A stretch of DNA of 64,000 bases, from the NCBI GenBank assembly GCA_024509875.1, contig JAMPIV010012195.1:1-64000 (forward strand), in the 5' to 3' direction. Within the stretch, counting starts at the first letter, position 1. Each line of letters opens with the position of its first letter. Below, piece after piece: positions 1-11,881 of this stretch. A program made the position numbers and the translations under genes. The notes under the pieces were generated by a model that saw only the letters and a list, made by a program, of their open reading frames with translations, did not search any database and was not told where the DNA came from. This stretch comes from Oreohelix idahoensis (Eukaryota > Mollusca > Gastropoda > Stylommatophora > Oreohelicidae).

Positions 1-593
1 ATCCAGTCTGCGCTATGTTTTTCTAATATGTGCTGTTTAGGAATTGTCTTACTGGAGAATAGCTTTCTGAACAAAGACATATATGTCTCTATTGATGATA
101 TTGATTCTTTACTAATTGGTTTACTGTGTGATATTTTGTTGTGTACTTTCTCAAATGCTTCGCTCAGTGAGTTGAATTGTTCTTGGGCAATAAAAGCTTT
201 GTCAGTTATATCTTGTTTGTCTGTAATTTTCAGTGTTTGTGTGATGATTGCTCTTGTAAGAACTTTATAAACTTTTTGTGTGAGATATCTGTGGCTGTGA
301 TCCCCTATGAATGCTCTGCTATGATAAGCCTGTGGTACGATTTTGTGTTTGGCTAGTACCTTGTCCAAGTGTGAGCAAACTGGACCAGACCTAGCACACA
401 GATCTTGAAACTGAAGTTTGGCCCGCGCATCTTGTGCATTTTCAAGTTTAACTTTAAAACTATCTGTCTCCTCCTTATCCTCACAAAGTTCAATGCCTGC
501 CTGAAAAAATTCAATTTTAGCTTCTAATTCTTCTGCCTGTTTCCAGTTCCTACCAAATCTCTTCAAGTTCTTAATAGTATTAATGTTTGCATT
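1..593 (-). pseudogene. C-terminal fragment of GEQG-family DDE-like transposon protein, copy 1
   Basis: Read on the minus strand from 593 to the window edge the frame is open, and it matches the protein encoded at 35693-36667 almost residue for residue (for example KNLKRFGRNWKQAEELEA, then SGPVCSH, then KPISKES). The conserved GEQG..E..H motif of the second copy would lie just beyond position 1. Its upstream part continues at 9669 after an LTR retrotransposon, so this is one gene cut in two. I know the family only as a multicopy, uncharacterised animal protein; a DDE transposase role is inferred from the spacing of acidic residues and a CxxC pair in the upstream part. The fragment is not functional alone because of the insertion and upstream stops. 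Confidence 0.7.
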
Positions 594-821
594 TGTCGTA
601 GAATTTTTGATAGGAGAATTAAGACTTGGGATGGTCCCTTCTGAATGGATTAGGATAAGTGATAGTCACAGTGAGAAGCAGTCATAGCAATAGATTTTCC
701 ACGAGTGAGGTGGTAGAAATGTGATAGAGGCTGTCTCTGAAATCAAGAAAATCTTCTCTCCTTCACCTATCTTCTACGACAGAATTTAGATTGAGTCAGA
801 CAGTCTACACACATATATATG

Positions 822-828
<7 letters not shown>

Positions 829-898
<70 letters not shown>
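829..898. repeat. (TA)n microsatellite inside the LTR
   Basis: About 35 TA dinucleotides. The matching place in the other LTR (about 7895-7908) has only a few repeats, so the tract expanded or contracted after insertion. Confidence 0.95.
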
Positions 899-902
<4 letters not shown>

Positions 903-1752
903 CTCACATACATACACCCATAAGACGACAGTTAGACGTACAGACGAGGGAAAAACTATGACAATGATTATATGAATAGTTTGGGAAGAACGAACTGACC
1001 GGCACGCTGGAATTAATTTTATGAATAGTTTATTTATCAAGACTAAACTTCTCTCACGACATAGCAAATCACATCAAGCATATACGAAAAAATCATAAAC
1101 AAAAATCAAGAAATGCTTCAAGAATGATAGACCCGTTGGTATGATCCTTCCCTCGATGGATAGCCCACAGTCCCGTTAGAAGAAAGTGATAGCCCAAAGA
1201 GTCACAGATACATATGATTTAGTCTAAAATTCTTCCCCCTTTAAGGTATGAACAGACTGGATACTCTGATCTAGTATAAGGGAATAAATATATATATATA
1301 GTTAGCAATACCGTGCATAGAGAAATGTTATGACAGCAAAAATGAATGGGTGTCAAAATATCACCATAAAGGGATCGCTCAGTCCAGCATTCACTCTATT
1401 CATTTAACTGTGCTCACGTGCATTTTTCAACAACAACAAAAACATATTTTTAGGACTTGCCCATACAGAATCTTCAATGGTAATCTTGGCCGAGAAAACC
1501 CCAGGTCCAAAAAGACGGGTTGAATTCACTACTTCCGAGACCATTCTCTTGGGAATACTATTGTTTTGGATGTCTGTTTAAGTCACATAAAATTGTCCAG
1601 GCACGAGCGTTTACATCTAGCACAGTGTCAACATCTTAGATTTCAAACGAATGAGGAATGTCAGATCGGTACCTTTTCTTAATATAGGAATTTAGTTGGT
1701 AACACCACCACTTGTCAACAGTGTCGGGAAATTTACTGATTGAAATTATGTT

Positions 1753-2390
1753 GCTGCTGCTGCGTTCGGTTTGTAGTCATGCTAAATCTGCAGGCCTGTC
1801 GCCAGGACGAAGTCCACAGTCTTTTCCAGGTCGGCGCGGCAGCCCCATAGCTTCTGCTGGAGCTCATCACCTTTTGGCCAGGTCGCACGTCGCAATTTAT
1901 AAAGGCACCGGTTGCTTGGGTGGGCCCTTTCGAGGCTAGGGGCCCGGCTCCGCTCCTCCCCGGTTGTAGCTGATAGGAGCGACGCCATGACGTAAGTCGA
2001 GATTGTCGCATGACTCCATACCGCAAAAGCGTGTGTGTCCTAATTTTTCCCGGTGTCTGCGCCGTAGCTAACACACTCCGTCTTCGGCAGGCCGGGTTGT
2101 GTTTGTTGTTCAGGGTTGTCTCCCATAGCCTTCCCCGTGGCTAGAGCTAATAGCGGCTCTTACTCGCTTGATGCACCCGTCATAGGACATATGGGGGATT
2201 TCAGTGGGGGTATCAGTGCCACCTGTTACCCCTCCCCGTCCTGCTGGGAGGACATCGCCGTTTGGTCCGCGACTGCTTATTCGTCCAGCAACGCTGACTT
2301 AATTCGCAGCTGACACACCATATCTGGAGGTTGTTCCACTATTCGCCACCCGTGGACGCGCCTGGTTGGGGTCGGTCGCCCCTTTGCCAG
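1753..2390. mobile_element. GC-rich 638-bp retroposed insertion with 15-bp TSD
   Basis: The insert is bounded by identical copies of GATTGAAATTATGTT (1738-1752 and 2391-2405), the signature of target-primed reverse transcription. It is much richer in GC than the surrounding LTR. One end is a short (GCT)n run next to the TSD, which on the minus strand would be a (AGC)n tail. I see no RT motif. It could be a SINE-like non-autonomous element or the end of a LINE. The small ORFs inside it have no recognisable domains. Confidence 0.75.
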
Positions 2391-3769
2391 GATTGAAATT
2401 ATGTTACTTGCCACCAAGGCGGAAAAATGACTAGAGTTTTCTCAGGAAGAATCAAATCAGGCTTGATGAACCGTTACTTCTTTAAAGTTCTTGTAAAAGT
2501 TATACTTCAAATCTTTAAGATAAGAATGTGTGTTGTTTTCTTCACAGATTATCTCCTTTACTCAAACGCTGGCAAAGTTTGGGTACCACAGTTTCACTAT
2601 ATATAAATGGAAAAAGACACATATCAAATACTTATACATACTATAACTGATGATTTAAACTGCAAGCGTAGCTTGTCTTATCATTTAAATTCCCGTGAAA
2701 TAAGTTATATTTCAAAATCATCAATCCTCATGAATTAGGAATACATGCGTATTCCGTCAACACTCATGAGGCTTCTAGCATTTATAAGTTAGTTTAGAAA
2801 GTTTTTTCTCGTCTGATTATTTTAGCAGTTAAATTAAATTCATTATAGCTACATTGTTGTTTAAGCTAGAAATTATAATTTATTCTGCTTTCCACTGAAA
2901 CACGTCACTAGAAATTAATACAGACTTATGTATTAAGCGCTCTGCACCAAATCTAACTAACGAAATAAAATAAACGATTTAACACTTTAAATACTTCACA
3001 AAATACTAGATATTAATATAATATATATTTACCTCCCCACACAGAACTACAGACTAAACCATGAACTAGAATACTGCAATCTAATGGTAGTCTAGAACTC
3101 GGCCACTGGCCAAGAAACTCAGACTTCGCCAAAACACAGATATATGATCTAGCACAGCGATCTGTCTACTGCGAATTTAGAGGACTGAATAAAAAATAAA
3201 GTTTAACATTCTGGTTATATCTATGAAACGAAGAAAGGATCCCCTTATTTCCAAAACCAACGCAATCTCTCGTCTTTACTAACACTACGTAACTTAGACG
3301 CATACCATGAACTGACACTCGTGCGTTTTCACACCTCACGCGGACCAGGCCAACCGTGAGTGCCTTGTCAGCTGGGATTTCCAGACAAATGTCTCAAACT
3401 GCGTCGAGGAGATGTCAGTTATCGCGCCTTTCTGAGCGTTCAGCCGACACCACTCATTGTGGCTGGTGAAAATGCAGACAAATTTGTCGCCTATATGTCT
3501 GGCGAAAGCGAATATTCACAGTTTACGTCCACAACGCAATAACCTCCCGAGCCTGGCATCTACGTAATAACCTCACTAGTGCGTTTCTAAATGAGAAACT
3601 AAACCCGGCGAAAGTTAGAATGGGAAAATAGTAATGTATATAGTCGCAAACGTACGAATGCGAAAAACACAGGAAAAATGATAGAAATTGTAATGAAATA
3701 GAGGATACGTGTGAAAGAAGAAGAAGAGGAAAATATAGGAAATTTAATGATCATAAAACCTATGTGACA

Positions 3770-3784
3770 GAACGTCCCCCCTTT
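3770..3784 (-). other. Polypurine tract of the left Gypsy element
   Basis: On the minus strand AAAGGGGGGACGTTC lies directly upstream of the 3' LTR start TGTCACATAGG, as expected for the plus-strand primer of an LTR element. Confidence 0.75.
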
Positions 3785-3811
3785 AAGATATGGAAGCACT
3801 CCATGTCAACG

Positions 3812-5269
3812 TTATGGAAATAAATTTCCTATATCCGTAGCTTCAGTGTGACTGTCTTCTTCCTTCTCATCTCCCCCCTCCATCTCTGTCCAATTCCTAC
3901 TCAAGTCTACTCCCAAAGTTTCCTTCCTTTGGAATGTCTCCCATGCGCGCTTGAAAGAGCGTCGCCGCTTCTGACATTTTTGAAAGATTTCGTGTGTGTG
4001 CATTGGAGTTTCCCTTCCCCTATCGTCATCTTCGTCAGTTTTGGCGATCGTCAGGAGATGGTCGGAGGTCGGCACTGGTATTTCCAAGTATCTCTTTAAG
4101 AGACTTAAATGGAAAACCTTTTCCTTTCCTTCAATAGAGATCTGGTAGTTAGCCTTAGAAATCTTTTTCAGGACGGCAAACGGCCCTTGCCATCCGATCT
4201 TCAGTTGGTTGTTTCCGGTAGGGAGTAACACCAAAACTTTCTCTCCTGCTTCCAGTTCTCTCTCTTTCGCGACTTTCCTGTATCGGTTAGCGTGCTTTGT
4301 GCGTGCTCGTTTAAAGTTAGTCGTTGCTAGGTCCCATCCTAGTTTCAACATTTCCTTTAAATCCGATACGTATTTACTGGCTGAGACAACTGTCTCATCA
4401 GCCTTCTGGTCAGCCAGCGACCAAAGTAAGGCTTCAAGCGGCCCCTTGATAGGTCGGCCGAATAAAAGCGTAGCTGGCGGAAATCCTGTGGAAGTATGAG
4501 GAGATTCTCTGTAGCCAAATAAAGCTGCCAGAATGCAACAATCCCAATCTTCAGGTTTCCCTTTTGCCAGTCTACTTAACATCATGTTGAGGTTTCCGTT
4601 AACACGTTCTACAAGCCCATTTCTGGCCAGAGTATAAGGCTTAGTGTAGATGTGCTGGTCCCTCAAGATCTTGACGATCTCATCCATCAACCGGTTTCGG
4701 TATGGAGATCCGTTATCCGTCAGCACTTGCTGAGGGAATCCCAACCGAGTGAAAATCTGCACTAGGGCTTCTGCGACATGCTTGGCATCTGCGCATGTTA
4801 GCGGTATAGCTTCTGCCCATAAAGTGCATGTATCGACTAAGGTCAGGATAAACCTGTTCCTTCTTTTAGTCCTTTCTAAGGGTCCTAAAATGTCGATCAC
4901 AACCCGTTCGAATGGTGTTCCCACTATTGGCATTTCACCGAAAGAGACTGGGGGTGCCCGTTGCTTGGGTGGCCCACGTTGGCACTGGGCACAGGATTTG
5001 ACATACCTGATAATCTCAGTATTTACTCCTGGCCACCAATAATGAGTGGTTATCCGTTGGTTTGTGGCGTTCTGTCCCATATGTCCGCTGAAGGGAAGAG
5101 AGTGCCCCATTTCTAGGATTTGGCTTCTGTACTGTTTCGGTACTAGGAGCTGGTTGTAACCTTGGTCAGGCTTGCCCGTTCTGCGATAAAGTACGCCATC
5201 CTTAGAAAAAATGTCCCCGTGCTGTCTGGGTTCCTTAGCCATAGGCAGTTTCCTAAAGCAGGGTGCCAA
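3812..5269 (-). pseudogene. Integrase region of the left Gypsy element
   Basis: The 485-residue frame has a zinc-binding HHCC module (H55, H63, C93, C96) and a DDE catalytic core: D126 in VIDILGP, D185 in LTDNGSP and E221 in NGLVERVN, with 35 residues between the last two. A C-terminal GPF-type module (WQGPFAVLKK) follows near residue 365. The frame overlaps the preceding protease frame (5143-6219) out of phase, so a frameshift separates protease from integrase near 5260. After the integrase there is only a charged tail rich in Lys, Asp and Glu, a stop and the polypurine tract. The integrase core is intact but the polyprotein is not. Confidence 0.85.
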
Positions 5270-6219
5270 AGTAGGGTCTTTTGTTGCACTTCTTTAAGTT
5301 CCATGGGTAACAAATTAGGCGCAGGCTCCCGTTCCTTCTTGGTTTGCCCTCTTGTAGTTACTGCTGCCACAATCGGCTCTTCCGGTTTCCCAATACACAC
5401 GTATCTACCGCCAAGTATGACTGGGTAGATTGGATCATCCATAACAGCCGCTTTGATCACGCCTCTGACAAAGTCAGAGTGTATCTCCACCAATGCGATG
5501 GGAAGCGCTGTAAGTGCATCACTCTTACGAACTCCACAAAGTTGGACGGTCTCTCCTGTCTCTTGACCGGGTTTAACCAGGTTTCTGGCAACAATGCAAT
5601 CATACGAAAGCCCCGTGTCAAATAAACAAAGACTTTGAGAACCGTTCAAAGTAACAGTACTTTGCGTTGAGGGTGTTTCCCCAACAGGTTGGGAATCACT
5701 GTCAATAATTCCACCTTGCGAGACTGTTAGCAAGCATCCGATGCGTTTAGGCTTGGTGTGCTCACTCTGATTATTAGTCCCGTGCTGAGGGGTTCTCCCT
5801 TTGCCACCTTGTCCTTTCTGGCTACGCTGCCATGAAGGGCGGTCGGGTTGATCAGACTGCTTACTGTGGTTGGGGTACTTGTTTTTGTAGAACTTGGATT
5901 TTTCAGGAGGGGGGTTTTGAGGTCCTGTTTCTCTGTGGTTATTTTGGTTAGGAGCATGAGAATCATGAGAAAATTGGTCTAGATTATTTTTCCGAAAATG
6001 CTCTTCTGTCGGTTTACGTTTTGTGGCCGGTAGTTCATCCAGCGCATTATGATATCGCTCAGACTTTTCTAAGATGTCTTCAAGCTTTTCTGTACCCTGC
6101 TCAGCTAGAAATCTCCGGGTATCAGCAGACAAAGTGTTCTTTATTTGTTCGGTTAAAACAAATTCCTCAAGACCTTCATAGGTAGAGGGGAGCTGTGAAA
6201 GCTCAAGGCACTTTGTCAA
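5143..6219 (-). pseudogene. Gag C-terminal part and protease of the left Gypsy element
   Basis: Residues 1-70 are a helical capsid-like segment (LPSTYEGLEEF, then LEDILEKSERYHNAL). Residues 75-155 are a basic, Gln/Asn/Pro-rich linker. An aspartic protease follows, with its active site LFDTGLSYDC at residues 199-208 (D201). The protease runs straight into the integrase N-terminal linker (LKEVQQK) before the frame is lost, so integrase directly follows protease with no RT between. This is the arrangement of Gmr1-like elements, not canonical Gypsy. The reading frame is continuous with the gag frame upstream apart from nonsense codons. Confidence 0.8.
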
Positions 6220-6360
6220 GTATCCCTTTAAACGAGATGAGAACTGCTGGAAAGTTTCAGAGCTCTCCTTCCTGCTGTTGCGAAACAGTTGCAGAAACTT
6301 TCACGCAGTCATTTCAAAGCGCTCAAGCAAAGCTTTCTTCAACAAGTCATAGTTGTCTTG

Positions 6361-6936
6361 TTAGTCACTTTCCAGTTTAGAATAAACATCATAAGCAGAA
6401 CCTTTAAGGGCCTGGGAAAGTTTCATACACCAACGCGACCTCTCTAAACCGTACAGAGTTGCAATTTTCTCATATTTTTCTAGATACGTGTCAATCTTCT
6501 CATTAGGACAAGGGAAAGATTCTAGCGTAAAAGCCATAGCAGTGAGGTGAGTAGATTGAGTGTTAGAAGGATCAATTAAAGAGGAATGAGGAGAAGACTC
6601 TCCATTGCTGGAAGTAGAGGCAGCACCACGACTTTGGAATTTTAGAGTTTTAAGAGCCAACTCATGCTGTCTCTGTTTCTCTTTTTCTCTTTCCTCTCTC
6701 TCCTCCCTCTCTTTCTCGTGCTGCATCCTGCGAATTTCCATTTCTTCATTAATCTTATACTGCTCTTTAGCTTCAGCTGCTTCTTCTTTCCTCCTTAGTT
6801 CTTCTTCTTTCTTTTCGGCGTCATATCTCTCCAGTTCGTCCCTGACGGAAGCTTTCGCTTTGTCACCGTCCAGTCCCTCTTCCATTGCTTCCTGTCTGAG
6901 CATCTGTCTCAGTTTCGCCCTTTCTGCCATAGTCAA
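6361..6936 (-). pseudogene. Gag N-terminal part of the left Gypsy element
   Basis: A 191-residue frame begins with an Arg/Glu/Lys-rich coiled coil (residues 5-95, with REEREEREKEK), then a Ser-rich spacer, then a capsid-like start (FTLESFPCPNEKIDTYLEKYE). It stops at 6361-6363. The same frame continues toward 6219 with recognisable capsid sequence (NYDLLKKALLERF) and a second in-frame stop near 6305. Two nonsense mutations therefore break gag. The intact element at 54047 has the same layout of a long charged coiled coil before the capsid, which supports a family relationship. Confidence 0.75.
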
Positions 6937-7643
6937 TAGGTAACTGAGACTTAGACAAGAAAGAAATTAAGAAAAAGATACACTAATTCCTACCACTTGC
7001 GAGAAAATACCAAACAAAAGATGATATACTTATAACCTGGAATACCACCTCCAAAAATAAAGTATCTAACTATCGCTGCTATTAATCGGCAATAAGCACC
7101 TAATGCAGACGACTACGCCAAATAAATGGTAGTTAAGATTACTCACTGAAAAATAAGTTGCTACAGCGGAAACAAAATAATTATTGCAAAAAATTTAAAG
7201 AGAAAAAAAATCCATTAATTTTTTTAAATCCACAATAAGATCACCCCTGAAGATAGTTAGGGTAAGAGAGGCAATTTACAAGTCGTAATTGTCTGAACGC
7301 ACTCCTTAGCTTTGCTCAAATCTCTACTTCTTCAGAACCCTGTGAATGTTATACACTCACAAAACTTTACCAGCGTTTAGTATTTCAAAATCAGTAATTA
7401 ACATATATTCCGACAAAATGAACCTGTAAAACACATGTATAATGCTCAATAATGCTGTGGAAAAACTATTATTAGCCGTGTGCTCAGCACGCCCATAAAA
7501 CAGATCGATATGTCTAGGGTATAAATTATTTGTAAAAAGTACAAAACTCACAAGACATCACACTCTTACTCTACATCAGAATAAAGAATCTAAAAGACGA
7601 GCTGATATTTGTCGTCTCATTTTCCTATTCAAAGTTCAAAATC
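6937..7643 (-). other. Leader between primer site and gag, left Gypsy element
   Basis: About 700 bases of AT-rich sequence between the 5' LTR/primer site and the gag start. I see no long ORF or tandem repeat in it. Confidence 0.6.
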
Positions 7644-7661
7644 CCGATAGACGAGACCCCA
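7644..7661 (-). other. Putative primer-binding site of the left Gypsy element
   Basis: Two bases inside the 5' LTR the minus strand reads TGGGGTCTCGTCTATCGG. The TGG start fits pairing with a tRNA CCA end. The pattern TGGGG-CTCGTC resembles known proline-tRNA primer sites, but the exact tRNA is not established. Confidence 0.5.
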
Positions 7662-7663
7662 TT

Positions 7664-9668
7664 TGTCGTAGATTTTTTGATAGGAGAATTAAGACTTGGG
7701 TTGGTCCCTTCTGAATAGATTAGAATAAGTGATAGTCACAGTGAGAAGTAGTAATAACAATAGATTTTCCACGAGTGAGGTGGTAGAAATGTGATAGAGG
7801 CTGTCTCTGAAATCAAGAAAATCTTCTCTCCTTCACCTATCTTCTACGACAGAATTTAGATTGGGACAGACAGTCTACACACATATATATGAAATATATA
7901 TATATATCCACTCACATACATACACCCATATGACGACAGTTAGACGTACAGACGTGGGATAAACTATGACAATGATTATATGAATAGTTTGGGAAGAACG
8001 AACTGACCGGCACGCTAGAATAAATTTTATGAGTAGTTTATTTATCAAGACTAAACTTCTCTCACAACATAGCAAATCACATCGGCATATACAAAAAAAA
8101 TCATAAACAAAAATCAAGAAATGCTACAAGAATGATAGACCCGTTGGTATGATCCTTCCCTCGATGGATAGCCCACAGTCCCGTTAGAAGAAAGTGATAG
8201 CCCAAAGAGTCACAGATACATATGATTTAGTCTAAAATTCTTCCCCCTTTAAGGTATGAACAGACTGGATACTCTGATCTAGTATAAAGGAATATATAGA
8301 TATATAGTTAGCAATACCTTGCATAGAGAAATGTTATGACAGCAAAAATGAATGGGAGTTAAAATATCACCATAAAGGGATCGCTCAGTCCAGCATTCAC
8401 TCTATTCATTCAACTGTGCTCACGTGCATTTTTCAACAACAACAAAAACGTATTTTTAGGACTTGCCCAAACAGAATCTTCATTACTCAAACGCTGGCAA
8501 AGCAGTAAATGGAAAAAACACATATCAAATACTTATACATACTATAACTGATGATTTAAACTGCAAGCGTAGCTTGTCTTATCATTTAAATTCCCGTGAA
8601 GTAAGTTATATTTAAAAATCATCAATCCTCATGAATTAGGAATACATGCGTATTCCGTCAACACTCATGATGCTTCTAGCATTTATAAGTTAGTTTAGAA
8701 AGTTTATTCTCGTCTGATTATTTTAGAAGTTAAATTAATTTCATTATAGCTACATTGTTGTTTAAGCTAGAAATTATAATTTTTTCTGCTTTCCACTGAA
8801 ACACGTCACTAGAAATTAATACAGACTTATGTATTAAGCGCTCTGCACCAAATCTAACTAGTGAAATAAAATAAGCGATTTAACACTTTAAATACTTCAC
8901 AAAATACTAGATATTAATATAATATATATTTACCTCCCCACACAGAACTACAGACTAAACCATGAACTAGAATACTGCAATCTAATGGTAGTCTAGAACT
9001 CGGCCACTGGCCAAGAAACTCAGACTTCGCCAAAACACAGATATATGATCTAGCACAGCGATCTGTCTACTGCGAATTAAGAGGACTGAATGAAAATAAA
9101 GTTTAACATTCTGGTTATATCTATGAAACGAAGAAAGGATCCTCTTATTTCCAAAACCAACGCAATCTCTCGTCTTTACTAACACTACGTAACTTAGACG
9201 CATACCATGAACTGACACTCGTGCGTTTTCACACCTCACGCGGACCAGGCCAACCGTGAGTGCCTTGTCAGCTGGGATTTCCAGACAAATGTCTCAAACT
9301 GCGTCGAGGAGATGTCAGTTATCGCGTCTTTCTGAGCGTTCAGCCGACACCACTCGTTGTGGCAGGTGAAAATGCAGACAAATTTGTCGCCTATATGTCT
9401 GGCGAAAGCGAATATTCACAGTTTACGTCCACAACGCAATAACCTCCCGAGCCTAGCATCTACGTAATAACCTCACTAGTGCGTTTCTAAATGAGAAACT
9501 AAACCCGGCGAAAGTTAGAATGGAAAATAGTAATGTATATAGTCGCAAACGTACGAATGCGAAAAACACAGGAAAAAGGATAGAAATTATAATAAAATAG
9601 AGGATACGGGTGAAAGAAGAAGAAGAGGAAAATATAAAAAATTTAATGATCATAAAACCTATGTGACA
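7664..9668 (-). repeat. 5' LTR of the left Gypsy element
   Basis: 2005 bp, starting TGTCGTAGATTTTTTG and ending CTATGTGACA (plus strand). It is colinear with 594-3769 but lacks the block carrying the 638-bp retroposon. Scattered differences between the LTRs indicate an insertion much older than the element at 54047. Confidence 0.9.
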
Positions 9669-10117
9669 TCATGTGTCTCTTGCGAGTTCTCAAATATCTT
9701 TGCGTCTATTGTATCGGCTACCTGTTCTAGAATTCTTTGGTGTTTCAAAACAATGCCTAATAAAATATGAAGGTAAGGAGGAGCTACATTTTCAATTTCA
9801 ATCTCTAACATTGGTTTGTGTAAACAATTATCGTATTGTGCCACTTGCCTTTTATTCCCTTTCCGATATTTCATATATCTGTTGTAATCTCTTATCAACA
9901 TGGCCAAACTTCTTGGTTTGCAAGTTGTATGCTCTCTGGATGTCTTTATTTTCTTGTTTTGTTGGAGGCACCACAGATATGGGTATGTTCCTTGAGCTCC
10001 AGACAAACCAAACATTTTCATCAACAGGTCATAATAACTAAATAAGAAAACAACAACTTTTTTACCATCCCACTCTAAATCTTTAAGTGACTCTATCTGA
10101 GGTTTCATGCCATTCAT
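9669..10117 (-). pseudogene. Central part of GEQG-family protein, copy 1
   Basis: The frame is homologous to 36717-36944 plus the start of 35693-36667. It includes GLSGAQGTYPYLWCLQQNK, containing one cysteine of the CxxC pair seen in copy 2 (the first is Tyr here), and IENVAPPYLHILLG. In copy 2 the motif before it is GDYD; here it reads SYYD, so the presumed catalytic Asp is lost. The frame ends in the LTR retrotransposon and resumes at 593. A stop near 10119 separates it from the upstream part. Together these changes make the gene non-functional. Confidence 0.7.
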
Positions 10118-10123
10118 AAATAT

Positions 10124-10354
10124 TTATAAATTATCATATGTATCTCTGACTTTAGCCATTGATAAAAGGATGTTATTAGATTTAGAATTTGGTTTCTCTA
10201 AATTTACTACCTGCATTGTAACTTTGAACTGTGAATGAAAGAAGATATACAAACAGTTACTTAGAATTCTTTGGCAGCCGTCGTGTGCACAGGATTGTCT
10301 ACCAAAGAACACTAATGGAACAGACCTTATCTCACACACAATAAAAAAAGACAT
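10124..10354 (-). pseudogene. N-terminal part of GEQG-family protein, copy 1
   Basis: The 76-residue frame matches 36963-37166, including SCAHDGCQRILSNCLY and MQVVNLEKPNSKSN. The stop separating it from 10117 lies at a different codon from the stop in copy 2, so the two copies decayed independently from an ancestor that was open across this stretch. No function can be assigned to this N-terminal segment from sequence alone. Confidence 0.65.
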
Positions 10355-11330
<976 letters not shown>

Positions 11331-11451
11331 GAGGTGTGTTCAAATGAAACCCGTCCCAGTGGTTTTATAACAAATATATGTAAGGTACATCAGCAGGAGT
11401 AGTAGAATTAAATACAGCAATTGTTATGAAGCAAGTACCCACTGGGGTTCT

Positions 11452-11871
11452 TTAGAAATAGTCACCATAGGTATTCAAACACGCATCCCACTGCTTGGGC
11501 AGACGGCGGATGCCGGCCGAGAAAAATGACTTTGGTTGCTTATTGAACCATTTGATCACGGAGGCCCTGATGTCTGCATCGGAGTCGAATCGTTGTCCCT
11601 TTAGAGATTTTTTTAAGGGTCCGAACAAATGAAAGTCACATGGTGACAGATCGGGACTGTAGGCTGGGTGTGGCAGAATTTCCCACCTTTTCCTTGCTAA
11701 CGCTTCCTGCACAATGTTCGCAACATGTGGACGAGCATTGTCGTGCAACAGAATCACACCACGCAAAAGCATGCCGGATCGTTTATTCTTGATACCTGTA
11801 TGCAGGTTGTCTAGTGTGTTTTTGTAGCGGATGGCATTGATGTTCGTGCCAGGCACTTTAAAGTTTACCAA
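11452..11871 (-). pseudogene. Mariner transposase, C-terminal catalytic part
   Basis: The frame contains the second catalytic Asp in VILLHDNARPH and the third in YSPDLSPCDFHLFG with 34 residues between them, the D34D spacing of classical mariners. The C-terminus (FFSAGIRRLPKQWDACL, then YGDYF) is typical of the family. The upstream third of the catalytic core lies beyond the LINE inserted at 11882-13901, so no continuous transposase can be made from this copy. Confidence 0.85.
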
Positions 11872-11881
11872 TAGAAGCCCT

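Larger units (their letters stand above)
594..3769 (-). repeat. 3' LTR of the left Gypsy element (enlarged copy)
   Basis: It begins TGTCGTAGAATTTT and ends CTATGTGACA on the plus strand, matching 7664-9668 apart from scattered substitutions. It is longer (3176 against 2005 bp) for two reasons: a larger (TA)n tract near 829-898, and a block of roughly 1.07 kb (about 1477-2548) that is absent from the other LTR and contains a TSD-flanked 638-bp retroposon. Short ORFs in the LTR (such as 3360-3542) occur in both copies but show no protein features. Confidence 0.9.
594..9668 (-). mobile_element. Gypsy-type LTR retrotransposon of Gmr1-like order, RT/RNase H missing
   Basis: Two direct repeats with TG...CA ends (594-3769 and 7664-9668) enclose a 3.9-kb interior read on the minus strand: leader, gag, protease, integrase. 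A primer-site-like TGGGG sequence lies 2 bases inside the 5' LTR and a purine-rich tract lies directly before the 3' LTR. The element sits inside the GEQG gene; the uninterrupted copy near 36490 shows the empty site. The flanks read GCATT on the left and TCATG on the right, so the TSD is at best imperfect. The integrase ORF ends only 42 bases before the LTR, leaving no room for reverse transcriptase or RNase H. Gag carries stops and the protease/integrase junction is frameshifted, so the copy is dead. Confidence 0.9.
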
